64,000 nt of DNA, taken from contig CAVUWY010000002.1 in NCBI GenBank assembly GCA_963745405.1, positions 620,001 through 684,000 of the forward strand. The letters run 5' to 3'. The notes under the pieces were generated by a model. That model was not told the origin of the DNA, made no database searches, and saw only the letters and a program-made list of their open reading frames with translations. The stretch's first letter is position 1. Each line of letters begins with the position of its first letter. The stretch is from C-114 sp963745405. Lineage in GTDB: Bacteria; Chloroflexota; Limnocylindria; Limnocylindrales; CSP1-4. Positions 19,376 to 28,955 of the stretch are shown here, in pieces. The position numbers were made by a program, and so were the translations under genes.

Positions 19376-19473
19376 CGTAGCAGAGGTACCGAGGTCCGCG
19401 CAAACGTCGAGCCCGGTCTGTGGGACGCGGACGCACCACTGGCCGGGCCGGACCTGAGGTCAGGCGACGACGA

Positions 19474-20862
<1,389 letters not shown>

Positions 20863-21292
20863 GAGAACGGGCTCACCGGGTACGGGAAGGGGATCCGCCT
20901 CTCACCGGTCGCTCGCGCGGAATCGGGCCGCTGCGTGTGCGCCGTGAGGGGATGCCCACAGTCTAGGCACGCCGGTGCCCCGCCGTCAAGGAACTGTGCC
21001 GCATCGTGGATTTGCGCCCGCGTCGTGATCGCCTGGCGTTCACTGCGGCGGTTCCGGTGCCCGGTGGGCCTGCCGGCACTGCGGCCGTCCGACGCATCGA
21101 TCGCTCAGCGTTCCGGACTGCGCCCCTCGGGACATCGGGGCGCCGGATCGAACGCCTGGCGACCGGATCGCCGGTTCGTCGAGACACGAATCGCTGCAGT
21201 GGTCGCTGAGCGTTCAAGAGCCGCTGTGAGGATGGCCTAGGAGATGCGGGCGCACACGTACTGCACCGCCGGTTCCACCCTGCACCGATCGG
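20863..21292. other. Intergenic region carrying the rho promoter
   Basis: Apart from the rho promoter and a leader of roughly 90 bases, I see no gene or clear structure in these 430 bases. Confidence 0.5.
20960..20989 (-). promoter_or_regulatory. Sigma-70-type promoter of rho
   Basis: On the minus strand TTGACG (20984-20989), an 18-base spacer and TAGACT (20960-20965) match -35 and -10 elements. Transcription would start near 20953, giving a leader of about 90 bases before the rho ATG. Confidence 0.65.
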
Positions 21293-21835
21293 CTAGACCT
21301 CGAGCTCCTCGCGAGGGGTCAGGGTGATCGCCTCTCGCCAGGCTAGTTCGAGGGCGGCGACGAGCTCCGGCCCGAGTCGATCCGGCATCAGCGCGGCGCA
21401 GAACGCGTTCCAGACCCCGATCACCGCCAGCCACGGAGACCCCTGCACGGATCGTTCGATAACGGTGCCGGCCGAGCCTTCGATCCTCATGTCCTCGCTC
21501 ACGAAGTGCCGCTCGATCCAGTCGATACCTCTGACGGTCCGAACCGAGTCGACTGCCTCCCGCCCGGTCACCGAGTAGGCCAGGCCGCCGTTCATGCGGG
21601 TCCAGAGCTTGCGAAAGGCCTTGTTCTCCCCGGGCGTGAAGTCGATGCCGGCCTTGCCGGAGAACCAGAACCGTTCGTCGGCGATCCACGCAGTGGGTCG
21701 GCCCTGGAGGCTCCGAACGGTGGCTTCAAGTCGCGCCCAATCGCCGCGGCCGAAATCACGGGCGACCCCTTCGAGCGCGCGGATCCTCGTGGCGAGCTCT
21801 GGAGGCAGACTCCAGTCATCAACGGGGCCTGTCAC
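21293..21835 (-). CDS. Conserved-looking protein of unknown function
   Basis: The 180-residue soluble protein begins MTGPVDDWSLPPELATR. It has a helical N-terminal half with WARLEATVRSLQGRPTAW and a beta-rich middle with WFSGKAGIDFTPGENKAFR, then a helical end with WREAITLTPREE. Codon usage and amino-acid balance look like a real gene, and the frame has no competing gene on the other strand. I do not recognise a domain. Its 5' end is 49 bases from the talC stop. Confidence 0.55.
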   Translation of the reverse strand: MTGPVDDWSLPPELATRIRALEGVARDFGRGDWARLEATVRSLQGRPTAWIADERFWFSGKAGIDFTPGENKAFRKLWTRMNGGLAYSVTGREAVDSVRTVRGIDWIERHFVSEDMRIEGSAGTVIERSVQGSPWLAVIGVWNAFCAALMPDRLGPELVAALELAWREAITLTPREELEV

Positions 21836-21884
21836 CCTCGTCGGCCCGATCTAGCGAGGCGATGGGCACCCTCCGAGCGGGCGG

Positions 21885-22556
21885 TCAGTCGCCCTTCTTG
21901 GCGGCCAGCGACTGCTGGGCCTTGGCCCAGTCGGCCCGGAAGATCTCGATGCCCTTGTCGGTCAGCGGGTGGTGGACCATCTGCTGGAGGATCTTGAACG
22001 GCAGTGTCGCGATGTGGGCGCCGGCCAGTGCCGCCTGGGTCATGTGAAGGGGATTGCGGATCGAGGCGGCGAGGACCTCGGACTCGATCTCGTGGATGGC
22101 GAAGATCTCGACGAGCTCGCGGATGACGATCATCCCGTCCTGGTTGATGTCGTCGAGGCGGCCGACGAACGGGCTGATGAGGCTGGCCCCGGCCTTCGCC
22201 GCGAGGAGGCCCTGGTTGGCCGTGAAGATGAGGGTGCAGTTGGTCTTGATGCCCTCATCGGCGAAGCGCGAGATCGCCTCGAGGCCGGTCTCGCTCATCG
22301 GCACCTTGACCACGATGTTCGGGGCGATCTTGGCGAACGCCCGACCTTCGCGGAGCATCCCGTCCACGTCCTCTGCCACGACCTCGGCGCTGACCGGACC
22401 CGGGGTGATCTTGCAGACCTCGGCGAGGATCGCCTCGTACGACGCGCCACTGACCTTCGCGTACAGGCTCGGGTTCGTCGTCACGCCGTCGAGGACGCCC
22501 CAGCGGGCGGCGACGCGGATCTCTTCGATGTCGGCGGTGTCGAGGAAGATCTTCAT
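21885..22556 (-). CDS. tal: Transaldolase (TalC/MipB type)
   Basis: This 223-residue protein is the short, class-subfamily-3 transaldolase, related to fructose-6-phosphate aldolase. It begins MKIFLDTADIEEIR and has GVTTNPSL (23-31). The Schiff-base lysine is K84 in IVVKVPMS, and NCTLIFTANQ and ISPFVGRLDD follow. It interconverts sedoheptulose-7-P and glyceraldehyde-3-P with erythrose-4-P and fructose-6-P, completing the non-oxidative pentose phosphate set begun by tkt and rpiB some 14 kb away. A pure fructose-6-P aldolase activity cannot be excluded by eye. Confidence 0.93.
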   Translation of the reverse strand: MKIFLDTADIEEIRVAARWGVLDGVTTNPSLYAKVSGASYEAILAEVCKITPGPVSAEVVAEDVDGMLREGRAFAKIAPNIVVKVPMSETGLEAISRFADEGIKTNCTLIFTANQGLLAAKAGASLISPFVGRLDDINQDGMIVIRELVEIFAIHEIESEVLAASIRNPLHMTQAALAGAHIATLPFKILQQMVHHPLTDKGIEIFRADWAKAQQSLAAKKGD

Positions 22557-22702
22557 GACGAGGTCCTTCAGGTCGAGGAGGGGGCCGGGACGCGACGCCG
22601 ACGGGATGCCCGCGGTCGACGCCGCCGACCATGGTACGACGACTCGGCCGGGGCCCGGCCCACCCTCCGCGAGCGGCGGTCAGCGCATCCGTGGAGCGGC
22701 GG

Positions 22703-23278
22703 TCAGCCGCCGCTCGGGCTCGCCTGCGGCGAGGCTCCTGCGCCCGCGCCGGGGTTCGCGGCCGGCTTGGCGGCGGGCTGGATGCACCGGATCAGGCGAG
22801 CCGTATACGTCCCGTCGGCATTCTTGAGCCCGAAGACCATGACTCGCTCAGCCGCAGTGAGGTCGGTCAGCTCCTCGGTCCTGCCCTTGTCGCGGACGAC
22901 CGTCTGGGCATCGACGCCGAACTTCTGGGTCGTGCCATCGGCCAGGGCCATCGTCAGGGTCGTCGGGGTCAGATCCCCGATCTTGCCGCGGACATAGAGG
23001 ACCTGGCGCGGCCCGGCTGCCGACTGCGTCGTGATCTCGGCCCTGACGGTTCGCCCAACGAGGAGGCGGAGCAGGCCGGCGCCCTTGCCCGCGGCGGCGG
23101 GGAGTGCCGCGGTCCCGGGGACCGGATCGGCCGCGTCGACGAGCGATACCGCGGCGGGCGCGCCCATTCCGGTATCGGGACGGCCGCCTGTCGCCATGAT
23201 CCCGATGAGGAGCCCGATCGCGACGAGGGCGGCGGCCCAGGCGAGATGGATCGGGCGGAGGGTGATCGTCCTGTTCAT
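22703..23278 (-). CDS. Membrane-anchored protein with a small beta domain
   Basis: The 191-residue product starts at ATG 23276-23278, which follows GGGGAGACACG. One N-terminal helix (about 11-31) anchors a linker and a small beta domain (about 75-165) with VGRTVRAEITT, LYVRGKIGDLTPTTLTMALADGT and VMVFGLKNADGTYTARLIRC. This resembles DUF5666-like OB/beta proteins that occur as exported domains. The tail is Ala/Gly/Pro-rich. Function unknown. Confidence 0.6.
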   Translation of the reverse strand: MNRTITLRPIHLAWAAALVAIGLLIGIMATGGRPDTGMGAPAAVSLVDAADPVPGTAALPAAAGKGAGLLRLLVGRTVRAEITTQSAAGPRQVLYVRGKIGDLTPTTLTMALADGTTQKFGVDAQTVVRDKGRTEELTDLTAAERVMVFGLKNADGTYTARLIRCIQPAAKPAANPGAGAGASPQASPSGG

Positions 23279-23513
23279 CGTGTCTCCCCGACGCGGGCCG
23301 GGTCTGTCGCGAGGCTGCAGCGCCGGAGGGTCCGGCGATGGTCGAGCCGACACCCGCATCGGAGGCGAGGATGCGCGGGGTCGGACCGGGGTTGCTGCCA
23401 TCGACCTCGCGGCGAACGTAAGCGCGAGGCAAGCCGCGACGACGACTGCGCAACCGCCGACGCCGGCGATGTTGGGCGAGCCATCGATGGCGAGCGGCCG
23501 AAGCCGCCCCGGG

Positions 23514-25233
23514 TCAGGAGCGGGCGGCCTCCGCATCGGCCGTCGGGGCCGGCGTGGGCTCGGCCTTCGCCCGGGAGGGCTCGACCGCCGGGGCAGACCC
23601 GCGCGCCCGGAGGTCGGGCTCGCGCCCGTCGCGGACCGCGATGGCACTCGCGACGAAGCCGTCGAACAGCGGGTGCGGGCGCTCCGGCCGGCTCTTGAAC
23701 TCTGGGTGGAACTGGCTCGCCACGAACCAGGGGTGATCGGCGAGTTCGACGATCTCGACGAGGCGGCCGTCCGGCGACTGGCCGGACAGGGCCATGCCCG
23801 CCGCCTCGAGGATCTGGCGGTAGCGATTGTTCACCTCGAAGCGGTGACGGTGCCGCTCGTAGATGACCTCCTGGCCGTAGACCGCGGCCGCCTCGCGAGC
23901 CGGGGGTGAGCCGGGCCGGGTAGAGGCCGAGCCGCATCGTGCCGCCCTTGTCCTCGAGCTCGCGCTGGTCGGGCATGAAGTCGATGACCGGGTGCTGGGT
24001 GAACATGTCGAACTCGGTCGAGTTGGCGTCGGTCGTGCCGATGACCTCGCGGGCGAACTCGATCACCGCGCACTGGAGGCCGAGGCACAGGCCGAGGTAC
24101 GGGATGCGGTGGTCGCGGGCGTAGTGGGCGGCCAGGACCTTGCCCTCGATGCCGCGGTGGCCGAAGCCGCCCGGGACGAGGATGCCGGCCGCGCCGTCCA
24201 GGCGGTCGTGCAGGTTGTCGTGGGTGAGCGCCTCCGAGTCGACCCAGCGGACCTTCGCGTCGACGCCGTTCGCCCAGGCGGCGTGCTTGAGCGACTCGGT
24301 CACCGACAGGTACGCGTCGGGCAGCTCGATGTACTTGCCGACGAGGGCGATCTCGAGGGTCGGCTTGGGGGCCTTGATCCGGTCGACGAGGGCCCGCCAC
24401 GAGGCGAGGTCCGGAGCGGCGTCGGGATCTCCGAGGCCGAGGTCGCGGACGATGAGCCGCCCGAGGCCGGCGTCCTCGAAGAGGAGCGGCACCTCGTAGA
24501 TCGTCTCGGCCGTCTCGGCCGGGATGACCGCCTCGGGCGCGACGTCGGTGAAGAGGGCGATCTTCTCGCGGATCTCGTCGCTGACCGGGTGGTCACTGCG
24601 GAGGACGATCACGTCGGGCTGGATGCCGATCCCGCGGAGCTCCTTGACCGAGTGCTGGGTCGGCTTGGTCTTGAGCTCGCCGGTCGCGGCCAGCTCCGGC
24701 AGGAGCGTCACGTGGACGTACAGGACGTTGGCCCGCCCGACGTCCTTGCGCATCTGGCGGATGGCCTCGAGGAACGGCAGGCTCTCGATGTCGCCGACGG
24801 TCCCGCCGACCTCGACGATGACGACGTCCGGATCGCCGTCCCGGGCGACCCGCCCGATCCGCTCCTTGATCTCGTTCGTGATGTGGGGGATGACCTGGAC
24901 GGTGCCGCCGAGGTAGTCGCCGCGGCGCTCCTTGGCGATGACGGCCTGGTAGATCCGCCCGGTCGTGACGTTGCTCAGCTGGGTCAGGTTCTCGTCGATG
25001 AACCGCTCGTAGTGGCCGAGGTCGAGGTCGGTCTCGGCGCCGTCGTCGGTGACGAAGACCTCGCCGTGCTGGTACGGGCTCATCGTGCCCGGATCCACGT
25101 TGATGTACGGATCGAGCTTGAGGATGGAGACGTGGAGGCCGCGGGCCTTGAGGAGCCGGCCGATGCTGGCGGCGGTGATGCCCTTCCCGAGTGAGGAGGT
25201 CACGCCTCCGGTCACAAAGACATACTTCGCCAT
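23514..25233 (-). CDS. pyrG: CTP synthase, with a one-base frameshift
   Basis: CTP synthase makes CTP from UTP, ATP and glutamine. The first frame begins MAKYVFVTGGVTSSLGKG and contains the synthetase domain (DPYINVDPGTMSPYQHGEVF) and the start of the glutaminase domain with its Cys (LGLCLGLQC). At the GGGGG run at 23902-23906 the frame breaks. The protein resumes in the next frame with VYGQEVIYERHRHRFEVNN and continues to the glutaminase SQFHPEFKSRP and the stop at 23514. Removing one base of that run joins the two parts into about 572 residues with normal family spacing. Since the gene is essential, a consensus error is the likeliest cause. GGAGGA precedes the ATG. Confidence 0.92.
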
Positions 25234-25260
25234 GGCTCAGGTCCTCCGGGGGTTTTTCCA

Positions 25261-25289
25261 ATGCTATCGGAAAGCGGCCCCCGGGGCAA
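25261..25289 (-). promoter_or_regulatory. Sigma-70-type promoter of pyrG
   Basis: On the minus strand TTGCCC (25284-25289), 17 bases and TAGCAT (25261-25266) precede the pyrG ribosome site GGAGGA and ATG 25233. The transcript leader would be about 20 bases, so no long attenuator is possible from this start. Confidence 0.55.
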
Positions 25290-25327
25290 GGCTCCCGCGG
25301 GCCGCCTCGCCGGCAGACTGCCGTCCG

Positions 25328-26177
25328 TCAGGCGCCCGTCGGGCGGGTCGAAGAGGCCCTCGCCCCAGCCTCGGGGCCGCAGAAGAACGGGTGGTCGGCC
25401 GGGCGCGGCATGAGCGGCGTGGTGGGATCCGCTCGCCAGGCGTCGAGGACCGCCGGCGAGCCAGGCGTCGATCTCGGCGAACTCCGTCCAGCGTTGGAAC
25501 GGCCAGCCGTTGGCGACGCAGATCGGCACGAGGGACCGCTTGGCGAAGACGACGTCCGAGTAGCCGGCCGCGTAGCGATCCGATTCACCGTCGCCGATGA
25601 AGACGACCGCCCGGCCGGCCGCCTGATGACCGAGGACGCGGGTCCGCTTGCAGGTGCCGCAGACGAAACAGGTCGGATGGCCATTGGGGAAGTCGATGAC
25701 GGCCCGGCCGTCGCGGAAGACCGTCCGGTTCGTGACGACCGTGACCGGCGGCGCGCCGAGGCTCGCCAGCGCCGTCTCGATGTAGAAGCCGAAACCGTCG
25801 CTCACGACCTCGACGGGCACGCCGGAGGCGAGCGCCCGCCGGACGAAGGGCACGAACCCGGGGTCGTGGGCCTGGGCGGCGGCCGTCGCTCGCATCGCCG
25901 CCCCGTCGTCGGGCGCGTCGACCAGGCTCATCTCCAGCTCCATGAGCCGGCGCGAGCCCATCCGGCCGGCGTCGTAGCGCGCGGCCATCTCCTCCCACTC
26001 CCCGGGGACGTGTTCGGCCATCACCGTGTCGCCGACGTCCGACAGGGAGATCGTCCCGTCGTAATCGATGAGAAGGGCGAGCGGCGGTTCGCCCGGCCGG
26101 AGCGGCGCGATCGGGGCGGCGATGCCCGCAGATCCAGGCCCAGAGGGACCGCCGGTACCAGGCGGACCGCCCGTCAT
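25328..26177 (-). CDS. HAD-IB phosphatase (MtnX-like), with a frameshift
   Basis: The gene starts at ATG 26175-26177, overlapping the EamA stop by four bases. It encodes a HAD phosphatase: LLIDYDGTISLSDVGD with the nucleophile Asp, VVSDGFGFYIE, and VFIGDGESDRYAA, the second acidic motif. It resembles MtnX-type phosphatases of methionine salvage, but the substrate is uncertain. After AEIDAWLA (about 25460) the frame is lost. The next frame continues naturally as VLDAWRADPTTPLMPRPADH and FFCGPE and stops at 25328. Removing one G from CCGGCGG joins the two as WLAAVLDAW. The far C-terminus (after CGPEA) may contain a second slip. Confidence 0.75.
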
Positions 26178-27037
26178 GTCGTCGCCTCCGAGACGACGAC
26201 CCGCCCGCCGCGATCCCGACGGGCGAGCAGGACCCCGGCCACGATGATCGCGCCGCCGACGACCTGGGTGGCCAGGATCGGGTCGCCGAGGAAGATCGCC
26301 GCGAACACGATGGCGAGGGCCGGCGGGAGGAACTGGAAGTTCGTCGTCCGGGTCGGGCCGAGGACCGAGACGCCCCAGAAGACCGCGACGTTGCCGAGGG
26401 CCGAGGAGAGGAGGGCCGAGTACAGGAGCCCGGCGATCTGTGCCGGGCCGACCTGGCCGAAGTCGACGGTCGTCAGCTGGACCAGGCCGAACGGGGCCAG
26501 GAAGAGCGCTCCGAAGGTGATCGTCCAGACCGTCGCCCGGAGCGGGCTGTAGCGGCGGAGGATGGTCGCCCCGAGGCTCACGTAGATCGCCCACGAGATC
26601 GCCGCCCCGAGGGTCATCACGTCGCCGAGGGCAGCCCCCTCGAGCCCGATCCCGTGCCCGGCGGCGACGACGGCGACGCCGACGAACGCGACCGCGACGC
26701 CGGTCGCCCGGATCGGGCTCAGCGTGTCGGTGCCGAGGGCCGCCGCGACGAGGGCAGTGAAGACCGGCGTCGCCCCGATGAGGAGGGCGGAGTTGCCGAC
26801 CGTGGTCGAGGAGAGGGCCGTCGACCAGAGCATCTGGTACAGCCCGAAGCCGAGCACGCCGAGGCCGGCCAGCGGAAGGATATCGCGGCGAGGGATGGCC
26901 ACCGAACCCTCCCGCCAGCGGCAGATGGCGAGCAAGGCGAGGCCGGCCACCGCGAAGCGGAGGAAGGCGTAGCCGATCGGGGTCAGGATCGGGATCGTCG
27001 ACTTGACGACGATGAAGTTGGCGGCCCAGATGACCAT
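26174..27037 (-). CDS. EamA/DMT-family transporter
   Basis: The product is a ten-helix drug/metabolite exporter made of two EamA repeats; the second begins about GDVMTLGAAISWAIYVSLG. The ATG at 27035-27037 gives 287 residues but trims the first helix. The frame is open upstream and reads AEVAVVGAMVIWAANFIVVK, a complete TM1. No ATG, GTG or TTG lies in frame upstream. A CTG at 27218-27220 overlaps the TGA of the preceding small gene and is a plausible non-standard start (348 residues). The substrate is unknown. Confidence 0.88.
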   Translation of the reverse strand: MVIWAANFIVVKSTIPILTPIGYAFLRFAVAGLALLAICRWREGSVAIPRRDILPLAGLGVLGFGLYQMLWSTALSSTTVGNSALLIGATPVFTALVAAALGTDTLSPIRATGVAVAFVGVAVVAAGHGIGLEGAALGDVMTLGAAISWAIYVSLGATILRRYSPLRATVWTITFGALFLAPFGLVQLTTVDFGQVGPAQIAGLLYSALLSSALGNVAVFWGVSVLGPTRTTNFQFLPPALAIVFAAIFLGDPILATQVVGGAIIVAGVLLARRDRGGRVVVSEATT

Positions 27038-27216
27038 CGCCCCGACGACCGCGACCTCGGCGGCGCGCCGTTCGAGCGTCGTCGGCCGGCGGACGGCGCG
27101 GTCCAGCGGCCCGATGGCGGATACGGAGACGCCCGCCGTGCTGTCGGCGGGCGTCGGTTGCGGCTCCCCGACCCCGGCCGGCGAGCCGGGGGCAGCGGCG
27201 AAGCCGGGGCGGTCGA

Positions 27217-27372
27217 TCAGGCGATGTCCTGGTCGAGCTCGAGCGCCTCCTCGTCGGCTTCCTCGGTGAGCTTGAGCCAGACGAAGAGGCCGGCCAGCAC
27301 GACGAGGGGGATGACGATGAGCGCGCCAAGGGTGACTCCCAGGGCGATGGCGACGGTCTTCAGTGCCTTCAT
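27217..27372 (-). CDS. Small single-span membrane protein (51 aa)
   Basis: A 51-residue frame starts at ATG 27370-27372 after a strong GAGGAGAG site. It has one long hydrophobic helix (about residues 6-35, beginning VAIALGVTLGALIVIPLVV) and a highly acidic tail, EEADEEALELD. It lies between the duplicated-domain gene and the EamA gene in the ABC transporter cluster, with its TGA overlapping the EamA frame. No family is recognised; the composition and ribosome site make it a convincing gene. Confidence 0.7.
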   Translation of the reverse strand: MKALKTVAIALGVTLGALIVIPLVVLAGLFVWLKLTEEADEEALELDQDIA

Positions 27373-27418
27373 GCGGCTCTCCTCTGCGGGTTCGTGGGGC
27401 GATGAGCGGTCGGAACGA

Positions 27419-27973
27419 TCAGCTGGAAGCCGGTCCAGTGGATCCGGGCTTGACGATGGCGGTCGGCGGGACCCGCAGACTGGGGCCCTGGGCGACCATC
27501 CCCTCGATGTCCTCGCGGGTGAACTCCGAGAGGGCGTGGTGGCTGCCCTTCTGGTCGGTCATGAGCAGCCTGACGACGAACGACCCGTCCTGCTCGAAGA
27601 AGAAGACGTCCCGTGGTTTCTGCTGGTCCATGTATCGACCGAGGACCCGGAACGAGCGCTCATAGTAGCCCGTCCCCTCCCAATCGGCGGCAGCCGAGCC
27701 TTCCGCCCCGGACGCCGGGCGACGGGCCGCTGCCTCGTCCATGAAGCGGGCGATGTCGTCGTCGAGGAACGTCAGGGTCTCCTTCGTCTCGGTGCCCATC
27801 GACTCGGACCATCCCCCGGCTCCGCCGCTCGTCACGACGATGCCCTGGACGATGAAGCCGTCGGGGGCCTCGACCAGGAGGACTTCCTTCATGCCGCGCT
27901 GGTCGAGGAACGCGCCGATCGAGCGGAAGACCTCTTCGAAGTCCTGCCGCGGGCTTCCCTCGTAGATGCGCAT
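27419..27973 (-). CDS. Two-repeat protein of unknown function in the ABC exporter operon
   Basis: This 184-residue soluble protein contains an internal duplication. Residues 12-80 (FEEVFRSIGAFLDQRGMKEV, LLVEAPDGFIVQGIVV, DDDIARFMDEA) and residues 104-162 (YERSFRVLGRYMDQQKPRDV, FFFEQDGSFVVRLLM, REDIEGMVAQ) follow the same helix-strand-strand-helix pattern. The DQ pair, the acidic-Gly turn and a DIxxxM helix align. It starts 16 bases after the second permease gene stops, so it belongs to the exporter operon. I know no named family for it; a regulatory or accessory role for the exporter is inference. Confidence 0.65.
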   Translation of the reverse strand: MRIYEGSPRQDFEEVFRSIGAFLDQRGMKEVLLVEAPDGFIVQGIVVTSGGAGGWSESMGTETKETLTFLDDDIARFMDEAAARRPASGAEGSAAADWEGTGYYERSFRVLGRYMDQQKPRDVFFFEQDGSFVVRLLMTDQKGSHHALSEFTREDIEGMVAQGPSLRVPPTAIVKPGSTGPASS

Positions 27974-27989
27974 CGGGTCCCTCGTCTCG

Positions 27990-28952
27990 TCAGGAGCCGG
28001 TCGTCCGGTCGATGAGCCCCAGATCCTTCGCACGGCGGTCGCTGACCCGGAACGCCAGCATCGCGGCGAGTGTAACGAGCGCCCCGGTGGCCAGCAAGGC
28101 GATGAGGATCGTCGAGGCATCCGGTGCCACCGATCCGGTGATGCGCTCGAAGAGCGAGCCCGCGCCGCCGATGCCGGTCGGGCTGTCCGGCAGGAGCGCC
28201 CGGCGGACGCCCTCGATCCACCAGCTGAGGGGCGACATCAGGCCGATCGCCTGGGCCACGTCGGGCAGTTCCGCCAGTGGGAAGACCGCGCCGGAGACGA
28301 GGAACAGCGCCCCTGCCACCGCCTCGGGATAGCTCCACGACTCCTGCCGGGTCTGCATGCAGATAGCGGCCATGATGACCCCGACGGCGATCACCGCGAC
28401 GAGGCCGAGGGTCATGCCGATGACGAGCGCAGGCCAGTCGACCCGGGTGATGTCGAAACCGATGCCGAGGAACAGCATCCCGGTCACGAGCGCGACGGTG
28501 GCCCCGATGAGCCCGACCCCGATGCGGGCCACGCCGCGGCCGAGCAGCACGACCCCGAAGTCGCTCGGGCTCACGTAGATGTAGCGGAGCATCCGGTAGC
28601 GTTCACGATCGTCGAGGATCGACCAGGCGAGACCGGCGATGCCGCTCACGACGAATGCCCAGAGGGCACTGCCGACCACGACATAGGCGCGGTACGCCGC
28701 GGTCGCCCCGCCGCCGATGACGTTGACCATGAACACGAGGATGAAGACACTCGCCAGCGGCTTGGCGATCGAATAGACGGCGAAGATGACCGGGTCGGTC
28801 CAGTTGGCCTCCATCTGCCAGCCGACGCGGGCCGCCGTGCCGAACGAGCGCCACGCGTCGCGCAGGCCCTGGCCCTCGGCCTTCGCCGGGTCGAAGCCCG
28901 TTCCGTCGCCGATGAAGGCCTCCGGGACGACGATCGTGGAGGCGGATGCCAT
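27990..28952 (-). CDS. ABC-2 type transporter permease
   Basis: The 320-residue permease has six predicted helices in the ABC-2 layout: a first hydrophobic segment near VIFAVYSIAKPLASVFILVFMV and a characteristic end region GALFLVSGAVFPLAELPDVAQAIG, with the SPLSWWIEGVRR motif typical of drug/polysaccharide exporters. It forms the membrane channel with the neighbouring permease and ATPase. It begins three bases after the previous permease stops. Confidence 0.9.
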   Translation of the reverse strand: MASASTIVVPEAFIGDGTGFDPAKAEGQGLRDAWRSFGTAARVGWQMEANWTDPVIFAVYSIAKPLASVFILVFMVNVIGGGATAAYRAYVVVGSALWAFVVSGIAGLAWSILDDRERYRMLRYIYVSPSDFGVVLLGRGVARIGVGLIGATVALVTGMLFLGIGFDITRVDWPALVIGMTLGLVAVIAVGVIMAAICMQTRQESWSYPEAVAGALFLVSGAVFPLAELPDVAQAIGLMSPLSWWIEGVRRALLPDSPTGIGGAGSLFERITGSVAPDASTILIALLATGALVTLAAMLAFRVSDRRAKDLGLIDRTTGS

Positions 28953-28955
28953 CGG

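Noticed and set aside
19219..19473. A c-di-AMP (ydaO-type) riboswitch upstream of the LysM/M23 gene
   Set aside because: Such riboswitches often precede cell-wall hydrolase genes, so I looked for the conserved core sequences. Only a simple GTTCCCGG/CCGGGAAC hairpin is present. A covariance-model search would be decisive.
23275..25233. A 652-codon CTP synthase with an extra C-terminal domain
   Set aside because: The last 220 codons are Arg/Pro-rich sequence produced by the frameshift. The real C-terminus is in the neighbouring frame ending at 23514.
25212..27329. A single 705-codon frame spanning the EamA and phosphatase genes
   Set aside because: Its first half is an out-of-frame shadow of the EamA gene. 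Only the part from 26177 onward (the HAD phosphatase) has domain motifs.
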